Assembly (NCBI GenBank): GCA_025056745.1
Contig: JANWVQ010000115.1
Coordinates: 1-36,035, forward strand
Reading direction: 5' to 3'
Source: Ignavibacterium sp.
Lineage (GTDB): Bacteria > Bacteroidota > Ignavibacteria > Ignavibacteriales > Ignavibacteriaceae
DNA length: 36,035 nucleotides
Part shown: in pieces, positions 1 to 9,302 of the stretch
Layout: each line of letters begins with the position of its first letter
Numbering within the stretch: the first letter of the stretch is position 1
Made by a program: the position numbers and the translations under genes
The notes under the pieces: model-generated
Database searches by the model: none
The model's input: only the letters and a program-made list of their open reading frames with translations
Told to the model about the DNA's origin: nothing

Positions 1-1
1 T

Positions 2-82
2 AAAGTTGATGATTGGTTAAAAATAAGACTTGAAGATGGCAAAGTAGGATGGGTTAAAAAAGATGATTTAGGAATTATTTAA
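2..82 (+). CDS. C-terminal fragment of a protein with a bacterial SH3-like domain (KVDDWLKIRLEDGKVGWVKKDDLGII*)
   Basis: Open frame 2 from the window edge to TAA at 80-82; 'W.KIRLEDGKVGWVKKDDL' resembles the end of SH3b domains. Confidence 0.6.
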   Translation, partial: KVDDWLKIRLEDGKVGWVKKDDLGII

Positions 83-339
83 ATGATTAAATAATTTTTC
101 GAAAAAAGAGATTATTCCTAAATCGATTATATCCAATATAATATTATTTAAAATTTTCTCTCATAAATTTTAATTTGAAATCAGAATAATTTATAAATCA
201 ATCTGACTTATTTAATTTTAATTTAGTTTTAATTAATCGAATAAATAATAATTCATCTATATGTTTAGATAATCTTTTTTATAGTAAATTTGTTGAGTTA
301 ATAAACTCATAAGATTTTTCAAGAATTAATTACTTTTCA

Positions 340-975
340 ATGAAGTATAAGTATAATCCGCCTACAATAATTAAAAAAATATTCAGAAGTTTTTATTGGA
401 ATACAGTTAATAATAAAATACTCTTAACTTTTGATGATGGACCTATTTCAAATATAACAGCGGATATATTAAATATTTTATCAAAGCACAAAATAAAAGC
501 TATATTTTTTTGTGTTGGAGAAAATATTTTGAGAAATATTTCTTTAACAGGTGAAATAATTAAAGAAGGTCATTCTATTGGAAATCATACGTTTAATCAT
601 CAAGTATTGTTGAATTTAACTGATTATCAAAAATTAAAGCAGATTCAAAAGTTTAATACTTTAATGCTTGAAAAGTTTAATTACCAGGTTAAATATTTTA
701 GACCTCCTCACGGCAAATTCGATTTTACAACAAAAAAAGCTTTAGAAAAATTAAAATTAAAAAATGTAATGTGGTCACTGTTAACTTATGATTATAAAAA
801 TAACCTTGAGTTGGTTAAGTTTGCAGTTAAAAATTTTTTAACAAATAATTCAATAATAGTATTACACGACAGCATTAAATCGAAAGATATAATTAAAGAT
901 TCAATTGAATTTATTGTGGATGAAGTAAAAAGAAATAATTTCACTTTTGGAGAACCAGAGGAATGTTTGAAATAA
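340..975 (+). CDS. Polysaccharide deacetylase (NodB homology, CE4) family protein
   Basis: LLTFDDGP motif, GHSIGNHTFNH, RPPHGKFD and ..IIVLHDS motifs typical of NodB domains. Confidence 0.92.
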   Translation: MKYKYNPPTIIKKIFRSFYWNTVNNKILLTFDDGPISNITADILNILSKHKIKAIFFCVGENILRNISLTGEIIKEGHSIGNHTFNHQVLLNLTDYQKLKQIQKFNTLMLEKFNYQVKYFRPPHGKFDFTTKKALEKLKLKNVMWSLLTYDYKNNLELVKFAVKNFLTNNSIIVLHDSIKSKDIIKDSIEFIVDEVKRNNFTFGEPEECLK

Positions 976-2054
976 TATTTATGGTCATTTTAGCTGGTTA
1001 TTTATTTCAGACTGTAATTTTTATTGTTGGAGCAAGTAAAAAATTTGATAAAATATCATCTGATAAACTTCCAACTGCAACAGTAATTGTGGCAGCTCGC
1101 AATGAAGAGGAAAATATTTTAAGAACTTTGAATTCTCTCGATAAGCTTGAATATCCAGAAGGTAAACTTGAAATTATAATCGTTGATGATCAATCAACAG
1201 ATTTGACAGGAAAAATTGTAGATGATTTTATAAAAGATAAACCTCATTTCAAAAAAATTACAACTCAACAAGAAAATTCAAAATTGATTGGGAAAATGAG
1301 AGCCCTCGCTTATGGTGTCAAAAAAGCCAAAGGTGAAATAATCTTAACAACTGATGCAGATTGCGAAGTTAAGCCAACTTGGGTAAAAACAATTTGCAGT
1401 TACTATCAAAAAGATGTTGGACTTGTAACAGGATTTACAACTCAAGTAGCTGATAATTGGTTCGGTGGTATTCAAGCTTTGGATTTTATTTATTTGCTTA
1501 CCGCTGGTTCAGGTACAGTAAATATTGGTATGCCCATTTCTTGTATTGGTAATAATATGTCTTATAGAAAATCAGCTTACGATGAGGTTGGTGGATATGA
1601 AGCCCTACCATTCAGTGTAACAGAAGACTTTACTTTGATGAATGCAATTTATAAGCTTAAAAAATATAAAGTGATTTTTCCTCTAGATAAAGATTCACTT
1701 GTTACTTCTTTGCCTTGTAAAAATCTTAAAAGTCTTATTAGGCAAAAGAAAAGATGGGGAGTTGGTGGCCTGGGAGTTCCGTTTCGTGGTTTTGTTATTA
1801 TGTTTTGGGGGTTCTCAGCAAATCTACTTGTTCTTTTGACTCCTATTTTTTTTTCTTTTAATTGGTTGGTTTTGGTTGTATTCAAACTACTGATGGATTT
1901 CATTATTCTTTATCCTGTGCATAAAAAACTCGGAATAGAAAAAAATCTAAAATATTTTTTTCATCATCAATTGTATTACTTGATTTACGTGGTAGTTCTT
2001 CCTTTCATCGTCTTGCCTAATAGAAAAGTTATTTGGAAGGGGAGAACTTATTAA
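963..2054 (+). CDS. Membrane-associated family 2 glycosyltransferase, processive type
   Basis: N-terminal TM helix, VDDQSTD, TTDADCEV, TED and QKKRW (QxxRW-type) motifs, C-terminal TM helices; 13-nt overlap with upstream gene. Confidence 0.9.
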   Translation: MFEIIFMVILAGYLFQTVIFIVGASKKFDKISSDKLPTATVIVAARNEEENILRTLNSLDKLEYPEGKLEIIIVDDQSTDLTGKIVDDFIKDKPHFKKITTQQENSKLIGKMRALAYGVKKAKGEIILTTDADCEVKPTWVKTICSYYQKDVGLVTGFTTQVADNWFGGIQALDFIYLLTAGSGTVNIGMPISCIGNNMSYRKSAYDEVGGYEALPFSVTEDFTLMNAIYKLKKYKVIFPLDKDSLVTSLPCKNLKSLIRQKKRWGVGGLGVPFRGFVIMFWGFSANLLVLLTPIFFSFNWLVLVVFKLLMDFIILYPVHKKLGIEKNLKYFFHHQLYYLIYVVVLPFIVLPNRKVIWKGRTY

Positions 2055-3043
2055 TGCTTTTGCTATGTAACTACTATGTAACCTATCGATGTAATGCTTA
2101 CTGTGAATTCTGTCATTTCGGATTTCACGAAAACTTTAAAGATACACCTTATGCAAAGCTCGAAGACTTCAAATCTAATGTAGAGCAGCTTGCAAAACTT
2201 GGAGTAAAATTTATTGATTTAACTGGTGGTGAACCTCTCTTGCATAAAGACATTGCTGAAATGGCCAAATTCGCACGAAGTTTTAAAATGCAAACAAGTA
2301 TTACAACTAATGGACTACTCTATCCAAAATTTGCCGAAAAACTTGCTGGTAATGTTAATCTACTTCATTTCTCACTTGATTCACCAGATGAAGAAGAGCA
2401 TAATAAAATCAGAAAAGTTAATTGTTATAAAAGTGTATTTAATAGTATAGAGCTTGCAAAATCTCTTGGAGAATTTCCTGATATTCTTTTTACTGTTACT
2501 AATGAAACTTATCTAAAGCTACCAAGAATGCACGAGATTGCTAGAAAATATGATTTAATTTTACTAGTAAATCCTGTTTTTTCATATTTCGGTAATCCAG
2601 GACTTAATGAAGAAGCAATAGATTTTATTGAAGAATATTGTGAAGGAAAATTAGATATTTATTTGAACAAAGGGTTTATGAAATTAAGAAGAGATGGTGG
2701 TAATCATATTGACAATCCAAAATGTAAAGCTGTTTCAAGAGTAATAGTTATATCGCCGTGGAATGAAATAATTCTTCCTTGTTATCATTTTGGTAATAAC
2801 AAAATTCCAATTGATAGACCAATAGAGGAGATAAGAAAATCTGAGTTAATTCAGTATTATAAAAAAATGGAAGGGAGATTTGATTTTTGCGAAGGGTGTA
2901 CTGTTAATTGTTATTTTGAACCCTCTTTTGCTTTTCCTACAAATTATTACTCTATTTCAAGTCTTTCATCTAAGTTTAAGTATGGTTACAATAAACTTAT
3001 TAAACAAAAATTGAAAAAATTGATAAATAAAAATTCTTATTAA
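2054..3043 (+). CDS. Radical SAM protein with C-terminal cysteine-rich (SPASM/twitch-like) region
   Basis: CNAYCEFC = CX3CX2C, DLTGGEPLLH motif, extra cysteines (C-KAV, PCYHF, CEGCTVNC). Preferred start is ATG 2054 (TAATG overlap with upstream stop), not 2033. Confidence 0.9.
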   Translation: MLLLCNYYVTYRCNAYCEFCHFGFHENFKDTPYAKLEDFKSNVEQLAKLGVKFIDLTGGEPLLHKDIAEMAKFARSFKMQTSITTNGLLYPKFAEKLAGNVNLLHFSLDSPDEEEHNKIRKVNCYKSVFNSIELAKSLGEFPDILFTVTNETYLKLPRMHEIARKYDLILLVNPVFSYFGNPGLNEEAIDFIEEYCEGKLDIYLNKGFMKLRRDGGNHIDNPKCKAVSRVIVISPWNEIILPCYHFGNNKIPIDRPIEEIRKSELIQYYKKMEGRFDFCEGCTVNCYFEPSFAFPTNYYSISSLSSKFKYGYNKLIKQKLKKLINKNSY

Positions 3044-3053
3044 AATTTATAGA

Positions 3054-3902
3054 ATGAAGAAAAAAAATTTTATTGTATTATCAATTCTGGTTTACATATT
3101 TATTTTCTTTAATTTTACTTTAATCTTTGCTCAATCAGAGAAAAAATGGTTTCCGAGTGAACTTAATATCCAACCATTCACAGCGAATTTTTTAGAACCA
3201 AGAGTTGGATTTCTTTTCAATGTCAAAGAAAATAATATCCGCCTGGATATAGGAAATTCAATTGATTTGATTCAATACGAATCAACTGATGAAGTAATTT
3301 CATTTGGAGCGGATTTTTTTACTTATACCAGAATCAGAGGAGAAAAAGAATTTCATTTCCCGGTTGAAACAATTGATTATTTATTCGGAATAAATTCGGG
3401 TTATAAAAAGACTATAGAAGACAATGAGATTGGCTTAAGATTTAGATTATCTCACATAAGTGCGCACCTCGTAGATGGACAATTTGACAAATCAACTTTT
3501 CAATGGAGAAATGGAAGATTGCCTGAAGTTTATTCAAGAGAATTTATCGAGATTTTCCCTTTTATTAGATTTTATAATTGGAGATTTTATTTGGGCTTTA
3601 CTCATATTTTTCATTCATCACCAAAGAATGTTAAAAAAAATATTTTACAACTTGGATTTGATTATTTCTTATCAAATAATACTGATAATATCATCAATCC
3701 ATTTTTTGCTTATGACTTTAAGTTGAGTGGTAAAAACAAATATATTGGAAATAATTTTATTAACTTTGGAATCAAGTTTGGAAAGTTCAATAAAAAAGGT
3801 TTGAGTATTTATTATTCATTTATTTCTGGTCATAGTATTCACGGTGAGTATTTTGATATTATTGAAAAGTATTCAAATGTTGGGTTTAATATTGACCTTT
3901 GA
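3054..3902 (+). CDS. Predicted outer-membrane beta-barrel-like protein, DUF1207-like
   Basis: Signal peptide, LEPRVGFLFN region and alternating beta pattern; family call is from memory of the motif, not a search. Confidence 0.5.
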   Translation: MKKKNFIVLSILVYIFIFFNFTLIFAQSEKKWFPSELNIQPFTANFLEPRVGFLFNVKENNIRLDIGNSIDLIQYESTDEVISFGADFFTYTRIRGEKEFHFPVETIDYLFGINSGYKKTIEDNEIGLRFRLSHISAHLVDGQFDKSTFQWRNGRLPEVYSREFIEIFPFIRFYNWRFYLGFTHIFHSSPKNVKKNILQLGFDYFLSNNTDNIINPFFAYDFKLSGKNKYIGNNFINFGIKFGKFNKKGLSIYYSFISGHSIHGEYFDIIEKYSNVGFNIDL

Positions 3903-3955
3903 GGAAGAAACTGTATTTGAAAAAGTTTATTTGAAAAATTTCTGATTTTTGTTAA

Positions 3956-4921
3956 ATGGACACAAAAAAGATTTTTAATTATTTAATACATATAATTTTA
4001 TTTTTATTAACTTTTATAACTACCACAATTGCTGGCGTTGAGTGGACAACTGGCCTGTTCCCTCCTTATGAGTTTTCAACTTTAGCAAAAGGATTACCGT
4101 ATTCATTAAGCATACTAACTATTATTACATTTCACGAGTTTGGTCATTATTTTGCTGCTAAATATCATAAGATAAAATCAACTTTACCGTTTTATATTCC
4201 TCTTCCACCAATTCAGTATTTTCTCAACTTTGGAACGATGGGAGCGGTTATTAAAACAAAGTCACCTGTTAATTCAAATAAAATTATGTTTGATATCGGA
4301 GTTGCGGGTCCTATTGCTGGATTTATTGCAACTTTAGGAATATTAATTTACGGCTTCTTAAATGTTCCCCCAGTTCAATACATTTTAGAAATACATCCAG
4401 ATTACTTTTCTCCAGAATATGGCAAAGATGGACTGCAATTAGTTTTTGGTGATTCAATATTGTTTATTTTACTAAGAGAAATTTTTGTTAAACCTGACAC
4501 TTTCTTTCCTCCGATGAGCGAAATTTATCATTATCCATATCTATGTGCAGGATGGTTTGGTCTTTTAATTACAAGTATGAATATGATTCCAGTTGGACAG
4601 CTTGATGGTGGGCATATATCATACTCAATGTTTGGAGAGAAAAAACACTACGCTATTTCTTCAATATCATTTATTTTTTTATTTGCTGTTGGTATTGTTG
4701 GAATATTGGACTCAACATTTGGTTTTAACTTAGGTATTGGATGGTCAGGATGGTTCTTCTGGGCAATGATTTTATACTTTATTGTTCGACTCAAGCATCC
4801 ACCAATTCCATATCATTACGAATTAAATGCTTTTAGAAAATTTTTAGGATGGCTTAGCTTTTTGATTTTTATATTATCCTTTTCTCCTGAACCTATTATT
4901 ATCGCAAATGTTATCAACTAA
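3956..4921 (+). CDS. Site-2 protease family (M50) membrane metalloprotease
   Basis: HEFGHYFAAK zinc motif, NMIPVGQLDGGH motif, multiple TM segments. Confidence 0.93.
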   Translation: MDTKKIFNYLIHIILFLLTFITTTIAGVEWTTGLFPPYEFSTLAKGLPYSLSILTIITFHEFGHYFAAKYHKIKSTLPFYIPLPPIQYFLNFGTMGAVIKTKSPVNSNKIMFDIGVAGPIAGFIATLGILIYGFLNVPPVQYILEIHPDYFSPEYGKDGLQLVFGDSILFILLREIFVKPDTFFPPMSEIYHYPYLCAGWFGLLITSMNMIPVGQLDGGHISYSMFGEKKHYAISSISFIFLFAVGIVGILDSTFGFNLGIGWSGWFFWAMILYFIVRLKHPPIPYHYELNAFRKFLGWLSFLIFILSFSPEPIIIANVIN

Positions 4922-4972
4922 ATTGAAATATTTTTACCTTGTAATGAACAATAGAAGTAAAAAACTTACGAT

Positions 4973-5791
4973 ATGATAAAAAAATATGTAAAAACATCTA
5001 TATACCTTTCACTTGCAATATTTTCTTTTTCATTTATTTCTTGTGAAAAAAAGTTTGATAATGTAATTGATACTGAAAGCTCTAATTATCAGGTTAAATC
5101 TGTTATTCCAAAAGATTCCATCCTTTTCAATTACCAAGATTCTTCTATTATAATTTCGATAGAATTTCAACAAGGTTCAAAAATATTTGATGTTAATGCC
5201 GAAATTTTTGATCCTGTAGGAAAAAATTTCTTATCTAGGAAACTTACTTTGTATGATAATGGAAAATCAGAAAATGGCGATCTAATAGCTGGTGATAATA
5301 TTTATTCAAATAAAATTTTAATGAAAAGAAATGATCCAAACGGAAAGTATTCTGTAAAGTATTTTGTTAATGATAATTTATTCAAGAATAAATTAGTAGC
5401 TCTATCAACCTTTAAATTCATAAATGGTGAGTTAAATTTAGCACCAGTTATTTCAAATGCTCTTATTGATCCTGATACTCTTATTGTAACTTCAACAACT
5501 ATCATTCAAACAAGTGTAAAAGCATCTGATCCAAATGGTCTAAACGATATCAAAGAAGTTTATTTTGTTGTTTATCGACCAGATGGTACTACTAATAATA
5601 TAAAAACACAACTTTTCGACGACGGAAATATTAGTCTTAATGGAGACATAACTGCAGGAGATGGAATTTTTTCTCGTAAAATCCAGGTTGATCAGAATAA
5701 TGCAAAAGGAACATATCGTTTTGAATTCAAGGCTTTGGATCGAGGTGGTTTATCAAGTAATATCATTAATTATTTGGTGCTCATACAATGA
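4973..5791 (+). CDS. Lipoprotein with two repeated choice-of-anchor-X-like domains
   Basis: Lipobox-like FSFISCEK; repeated block YDNGKSENGDLIAGDNIYSNKI / FDDGNISLNGDITAGDGIFSRKI. Confidence 0.7.
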   Translation: MIKKYVKTSIYLSLAIFSFSFISCEKKFDNVIDTESSNYQVKSVIPKDSILFNYQDSSIIISIEFQQGSKIFDVNAEIFDPVGKNFLSRKLTLYDNGKSENGDLIAGDNIYSNKILMKRNDPNGKYSVKYFVNDNLFKNKLVALSTFKFINGELNLAPVISNALIDPDTLIVTSTTIIQTSVKASDPNGLNDIKEVYFVVYRPDGTTNNIKTQLFDDGNISLNGDITAGDGIFSRKIQVDQNNAKGTYRFEFKALDRGGLSSNIINYLVLIQ

Positions 5792-7347
5792 TTATTAGAA
5801 CTATAGTTTTTTCTTTTTTTCTTTTTATTAATTCTCTGATTGCACAATCTTTGCTTACAAATTATAAACTTGCAGATGAAATTAAAGACTTTGAAAAAAT
5901 ATCAGCCAAAACTCCGACAAGTAATAGTATTATTGACATAATTACAATCGGCGATACAATCTGGTTAGGGACGAGTAGAGGTGTAAGTGTTTCTTTTGAT
6001 AAAGGAGAAAACTGGATAAATTTTTATGGAAGACCTGATTTCGGGACTGATAATGTTTCTGCAATCGGATATGATAATGGAGTTTTTTGGTGTGCAACTG
6101 CAAAGTCCGTCGAAGTTCCCGGAGGACAAAGATTGCCATCTGGAACAGGTCTTAAATATACAACAAATAATGGAGTAACCTGGCAAAGTATTCCTCAACC
6201 GATTGATAATCAAAATGATGATAAAGTTCAATATGGAATAAATCAAATTAGAGCTTTGCCTGTAACTGTTACTATTCAAAATCTTACTTATGATATTGCA
6301 TTTACTCCTGGAACAATTTGGATAGCCTCGTTTGCAGGCGGATTGAGAAAAAGCACAAATATGGGACAAAGTTGGCAAAGAGTAGTTCTACCTCCTGATA
6401 GATTAAATTCTATCAAACCTACAGATACGCTAGATTTTTGTCTATCTCCAGTTGCAGGTAGCTTTTGTTCTGAAGGAAACCTTAATCATAGAGTTTTTTC
6501 AATAGCTACTGATGGAAATTCAACTATTTATGTTGGCACTGCTAATGGAATTAACAAATCAACGGATGGTGGAATTAGTTGGGTAAAATTTAACCATCAA
6601 AATCAGAGTGAACCAATAAGCGGAAATTTTATTACTGCTTTAGAATATAATCCATTTAACAACTCTATTTGGGCATCAACCTGGAAAGCTGAAGATCAAA
6701 ATGAATTCTATGCAACAAGTTTTTCTTTTAACGGAGGAAACAGTTGGATAACAACTCTGTTAGGAGAAAGACCTCATAATTTTGCATTCAAGTTTGAACA
6801 AGTTTTTGTTTTAACTGGAAACGGTGCTTTTCGAACCACTGATTTAGGTAGAAGTTGGATTTTACCAAATTCAATATTCGATCAAAAAACTAAAGCGGTA
6901 TTGAGAACAAATACATTTTACAGTGCTGGGGTTATTGATGATTACGTGTTTCTTGGAAGTGATGATGGTCTTGCAAGACTTAAGGAATCGATTGGAAAAA
7001 TATGGGAAGGGGACTGGAAACTGTATCTTGCCTCAAAGCCACTGAGCTCTGATAATGAAACTTATTGTTATCCGAATCCATTTTCTCCAAGACAAGATCT
7101 ATTAAAAATAAAATACAGCACTAAAGGTAAAAGTGAAAGAGTGACTATCCGAGTTTTTGATTTTGCATTTAATCCAGTCAGAACAATAATTCAAAATGCC
7201 GAAAGAAATAATGATCTAGAAGGAACTCCTGAATTTTGGGATGGTAAAGATGAAAATGGAGCTTACGTTCCAAATGGTGTTTACTTTTACAGAGTTGATG
7301 TAGGAGATGAAAATTCTTACTTCGGAAAAATTTTAGTTTTACAGTAG
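5788..7347 (+). CDS. Secreted Asp-box (BNR/sialidase-like) beta-propeller protein with FlgD-like / T9SS-type C-terminal domain
   Basis: Signal peptide; six SxDxGxxW-like motifs (FDKGENW, TNNGVTW, TNMGQSW, TDGGISW, FNGGNSW, TDLGRSW); C-terminus YPNPFSPR...WDGKDENGAYVPNGVYFYRV...GKILVLQ. Confidence 0.8.
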   Translation: MIIRTIVFSFFLFINSLIAQSLLTNYKLADEIKDFEKISAKTPTSNSIIDIITIGDTIWLGTSRGVSVSFDKGENWINFYGRPDFGTDNVSAIGYDNGVFWCATAKSVEVPGGQRLPSGTGLKYTTNNGVTWQSIPQPIDNQNDDKVQYGINQIRALPVTVTIQNLTYDIAFTPGTIWIASFAGGLRKSTNMGQSWQRVVLPPDRLNSIKPTDTLDFCLSPVAGSFCSEGNLNHRVFSIATDGNSTIYVGTANGINKSTDGGISWVKFNHQNQSEPISGNFITALEYNPFNNSIWASTWKAEDQNEFYATSFSFNGGNSWITTLLGERPHNFAFKFEQVFVLTGNGAFRTTDLGRSWILPNSIFDQKTKAVLRTNTFYSAGVIDDYVFLGSDDGLARLKESIGKIWEGDWKLYLASKPLSSDNETYCYPNPFSPRQDLLKIKYSTKGKSERVTIRVFDFAFNPVRTIIQNAERNNDLEGTPEFWDGKDENGAYVPNGVYFYRVDVGDENSYFGKILVLQ

Positions 7348-7355
7348 AGGTAATT

Positions 7356-8396
7356 TTGAAGATTAAATTGAAATATTTTGTTTCAAACATTTTGAAAAAT
7401 ATAGTTTACTCATTTTTAACTCTAATACTAATCACTAATTCAATTTTAGCTCAACCCAAAACAAGTCAAATGTCCTCAAAACCTGGTGCTTTCAGTAGAA
7501 TGGGATTTGGTGCTAGAGGAATTGGTCTTGGAAATGCTTCTTCAGCGCTGATTGAAGGGAATTTAGTCGCTTATTATAATCCAGCCTCATCTGTTTTTCA
7601 AAAAGGAAATTCAGTGCAGACTGCTTACACTTTTTTATCATTAGATCGAAAACTTAATTTTTTAAGCTTTACAAAGAGATTTGAATTTTTTTCATCTAAA
7701 GATACCTCAACGAACAGAAAACCATCATCAATTGCAGGATTCAGTGCTGGAATATTGAATTCAGGTGTCTCAAACATTGATGGTAGGGACAACAACGGAT
7801 TAAAAACTAAAGAATTATCAACCTCGGAAAACTTATTTTTTCTTGGTATTGCTAATAAATTTTCTGAAAAACTTGCCTTGGGTCTAACTGTAAAATTTTA
7901 TTACTATTCATTGTATGAAAAAATGACTTCAACCTCTCTTGGAATTGACATTGGGGCTCTATACTTGTTTAGTGATAATTTAAGTTTCTCATTTGTAATT
8001 AGTGATATTAACAGTAAATACAAATGGGATAGTGGAACTATCTATGGGCAGAGGGGAATTGCAACAGAAGATAAGTTCCCTTTGCTAAAAAAAATTGGAG
8101 TTTACTATAAAAACATTGACTATCAATTTATTGCTGTAGGTGAATTTGAAAATAGTAATGCTTCGACGAATATCTTAAAGTTTGGTATTGAATATGGAAT
8201 ATTTGAAAATTTGTTTTTGCGTGGTGGTATAGATCAAATAAATATTAATAATAATGATTGGCCAATTAAAACAGCTTTTGGTTTTAGTTACTCTCAGCAA
8301 TTAAATAAATATAGAATTGGATTTGATTACGCGTTTTCAATTGAACCTTATTCACCTTCAAATAAACACGTAGTTGGTTTGAACTTTAATTTTTAA
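7356..8396 (+). CDS. PorV/PorQ-like (UPF0164) outer-membrane protein
   Basis: TTG start with AGAGG upstream; signal peptide; PGAFSRMGFGARGIGLGNASSAL..NLVAYYNPAS motif. Confidence 0.75.
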   Translation: MKIKLKYFVSNILKNIVYSFLTLILITNSILAQPKTSQMSSKPGAFSRMGFGARGIGLGNASSALIEGNLVAYYNPASSVFQKGNSVQTAYTFLSLDRKLNFLSFTKRFEFFSSKDTSTNRKPSSIAGFSAGILNSGVSNIDGRDNNGLKTKELSTSENLFFLGIANKFSEKLALGLTVKFYYYSLYEKMTSTSLGIDIGALYLFSDNLSFSFVISDINSKYKWDSGTIYGQRGIATEDKFPLLKKIGVYYKNIDYQFIAVGEFENSNASTNILKFGIEYGIFENLFLRGGIDQININNNDWPIKTAFGFSYSQQLNKYRIGFDYAFSIEPYSPSNKHVVGLNFNF

Positions 8397-8409
8397 TTAA
8401 GATAGTTGT

Positions 8410-9300
8410 ATGAAGAAAATAATAATCACAATCATTTTAATAAACTTAGATCTTTATTCTCAAAGTGCAGGAAACATAGGATTATCCTTTTTGAAATTTG
8501 GTTTTGGTGCAAGAAATTTAGCACTTGCTGACTTGGGAAGTGTTATCTCAGATGATTTAACTGCACTTCACTATAATCCCTCAAGATTAAAATCTGAAAG
8601 AAATGAAGTTTTTGTGGCTCACAATTCTTGGATTCAAGATATTAACAGTCAATTATTTGGTATCAAAACAGACATTTATGGTTTTCCAATTGCATTTGGG
8701 TTTAACATAACAAATGTTGATGATATTGAAATAAGAACAAGACCTGGTGAACCAGAAGCAAAGTTCAATGCAAATTACTTCTATGGAAGTTTATCATCTG
8801 CTTATAGATTTTCAAATGACATATCAATTGGGGCGACTATAAGATATATATATGAAGGTATATTAAACTACGAAGCTTCTGGAGTCGGATTTGACTTCGG
8901 ATTAACTTATACTACACCTGTTGAAAATTTAACTTTATCATCAGTGGTTAGAAACATTGGCTCAATGAATTCACTTAGAAATAAATCAACTGAATTACCC
9001 TCGGAATTTAGACTTAGTTCTCAATACAAGTTTACAATCTTAGACTTAGATACTGACTTAATGATTGCTGCAGAGTATCAGAAATATTTCAAGTCAAATT
9101 ACCATCTTAACTTTGGAATAGAGTTTATTTACAACAAGCTTTTTAGTATTAGAAGTGGATATCAAACAAATTATGAAAGTCGAGATTTAACGGCTGGTTT
9201 CGGCTTGATTTGGGGTAATCTTAAATTGGATTATGCTTTTATTCCATTCAAATTATCTTTAGGAAATGTTAATGTTTTTTCCATTTCCTTTTTGTTTTAA
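8410..9300 (+). CDS. PorV/UPF0164-like outer-membrane protein, second paralog
   Basis: FLKFGFGARNLALADLGSVISDDLTALHYNPSRL motif, beta-barrel pattern, terminal aromatic residue. Confidence 0.8.
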   Translation: MKKIIITIILINLDLYSQSAGNIGLSFLKFGFGARNLALADLGSVISDDLTALHYNPSRLKSERNEVFVAHNSWIQDINSQLFGIKTDIYGFPIAFGFNITNVDDIEIRTRPGEPEAKFNANYFYGSLSSAYRFSNDISIGATIRYIYEGILNYEASGVGFDFGLTYTTPVENLTLSSVVRNIGSMNSLRNKSTELPSEFRLSSQYKFTILDLDTDLMIAAEYQKYFKSNYHLNFGIEFIYNKLFSIRSGYQTNYESRDLTAGFGLIWGNLKLDYAFIPFKLSLGNVNVFSISFLF

Positions 9301-9302
9301 TT

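Noticed and set aside
294-309. Small inverted repeat TGAGTT-AATA-AACTCA upstream of the deacetylase
   Set aside because: Only 6-bp AT-rich stem; no riboswitch or terminator features.
1649-1903. 84-aa minus-strand ORF, and similar short ORFs (e.g. 2226, 3475, 5302, 7178, 17804, 18497, 28344, 32067, 35063)
   Set aside because: All lie wholly or mainly inside convincing CDSs in another frame or strand, with no domain signature.
5965-6378. 137-aa minus-strand ORF
   Set aside because: Antisense to the well-supported propeller gene; low-complexity translation.
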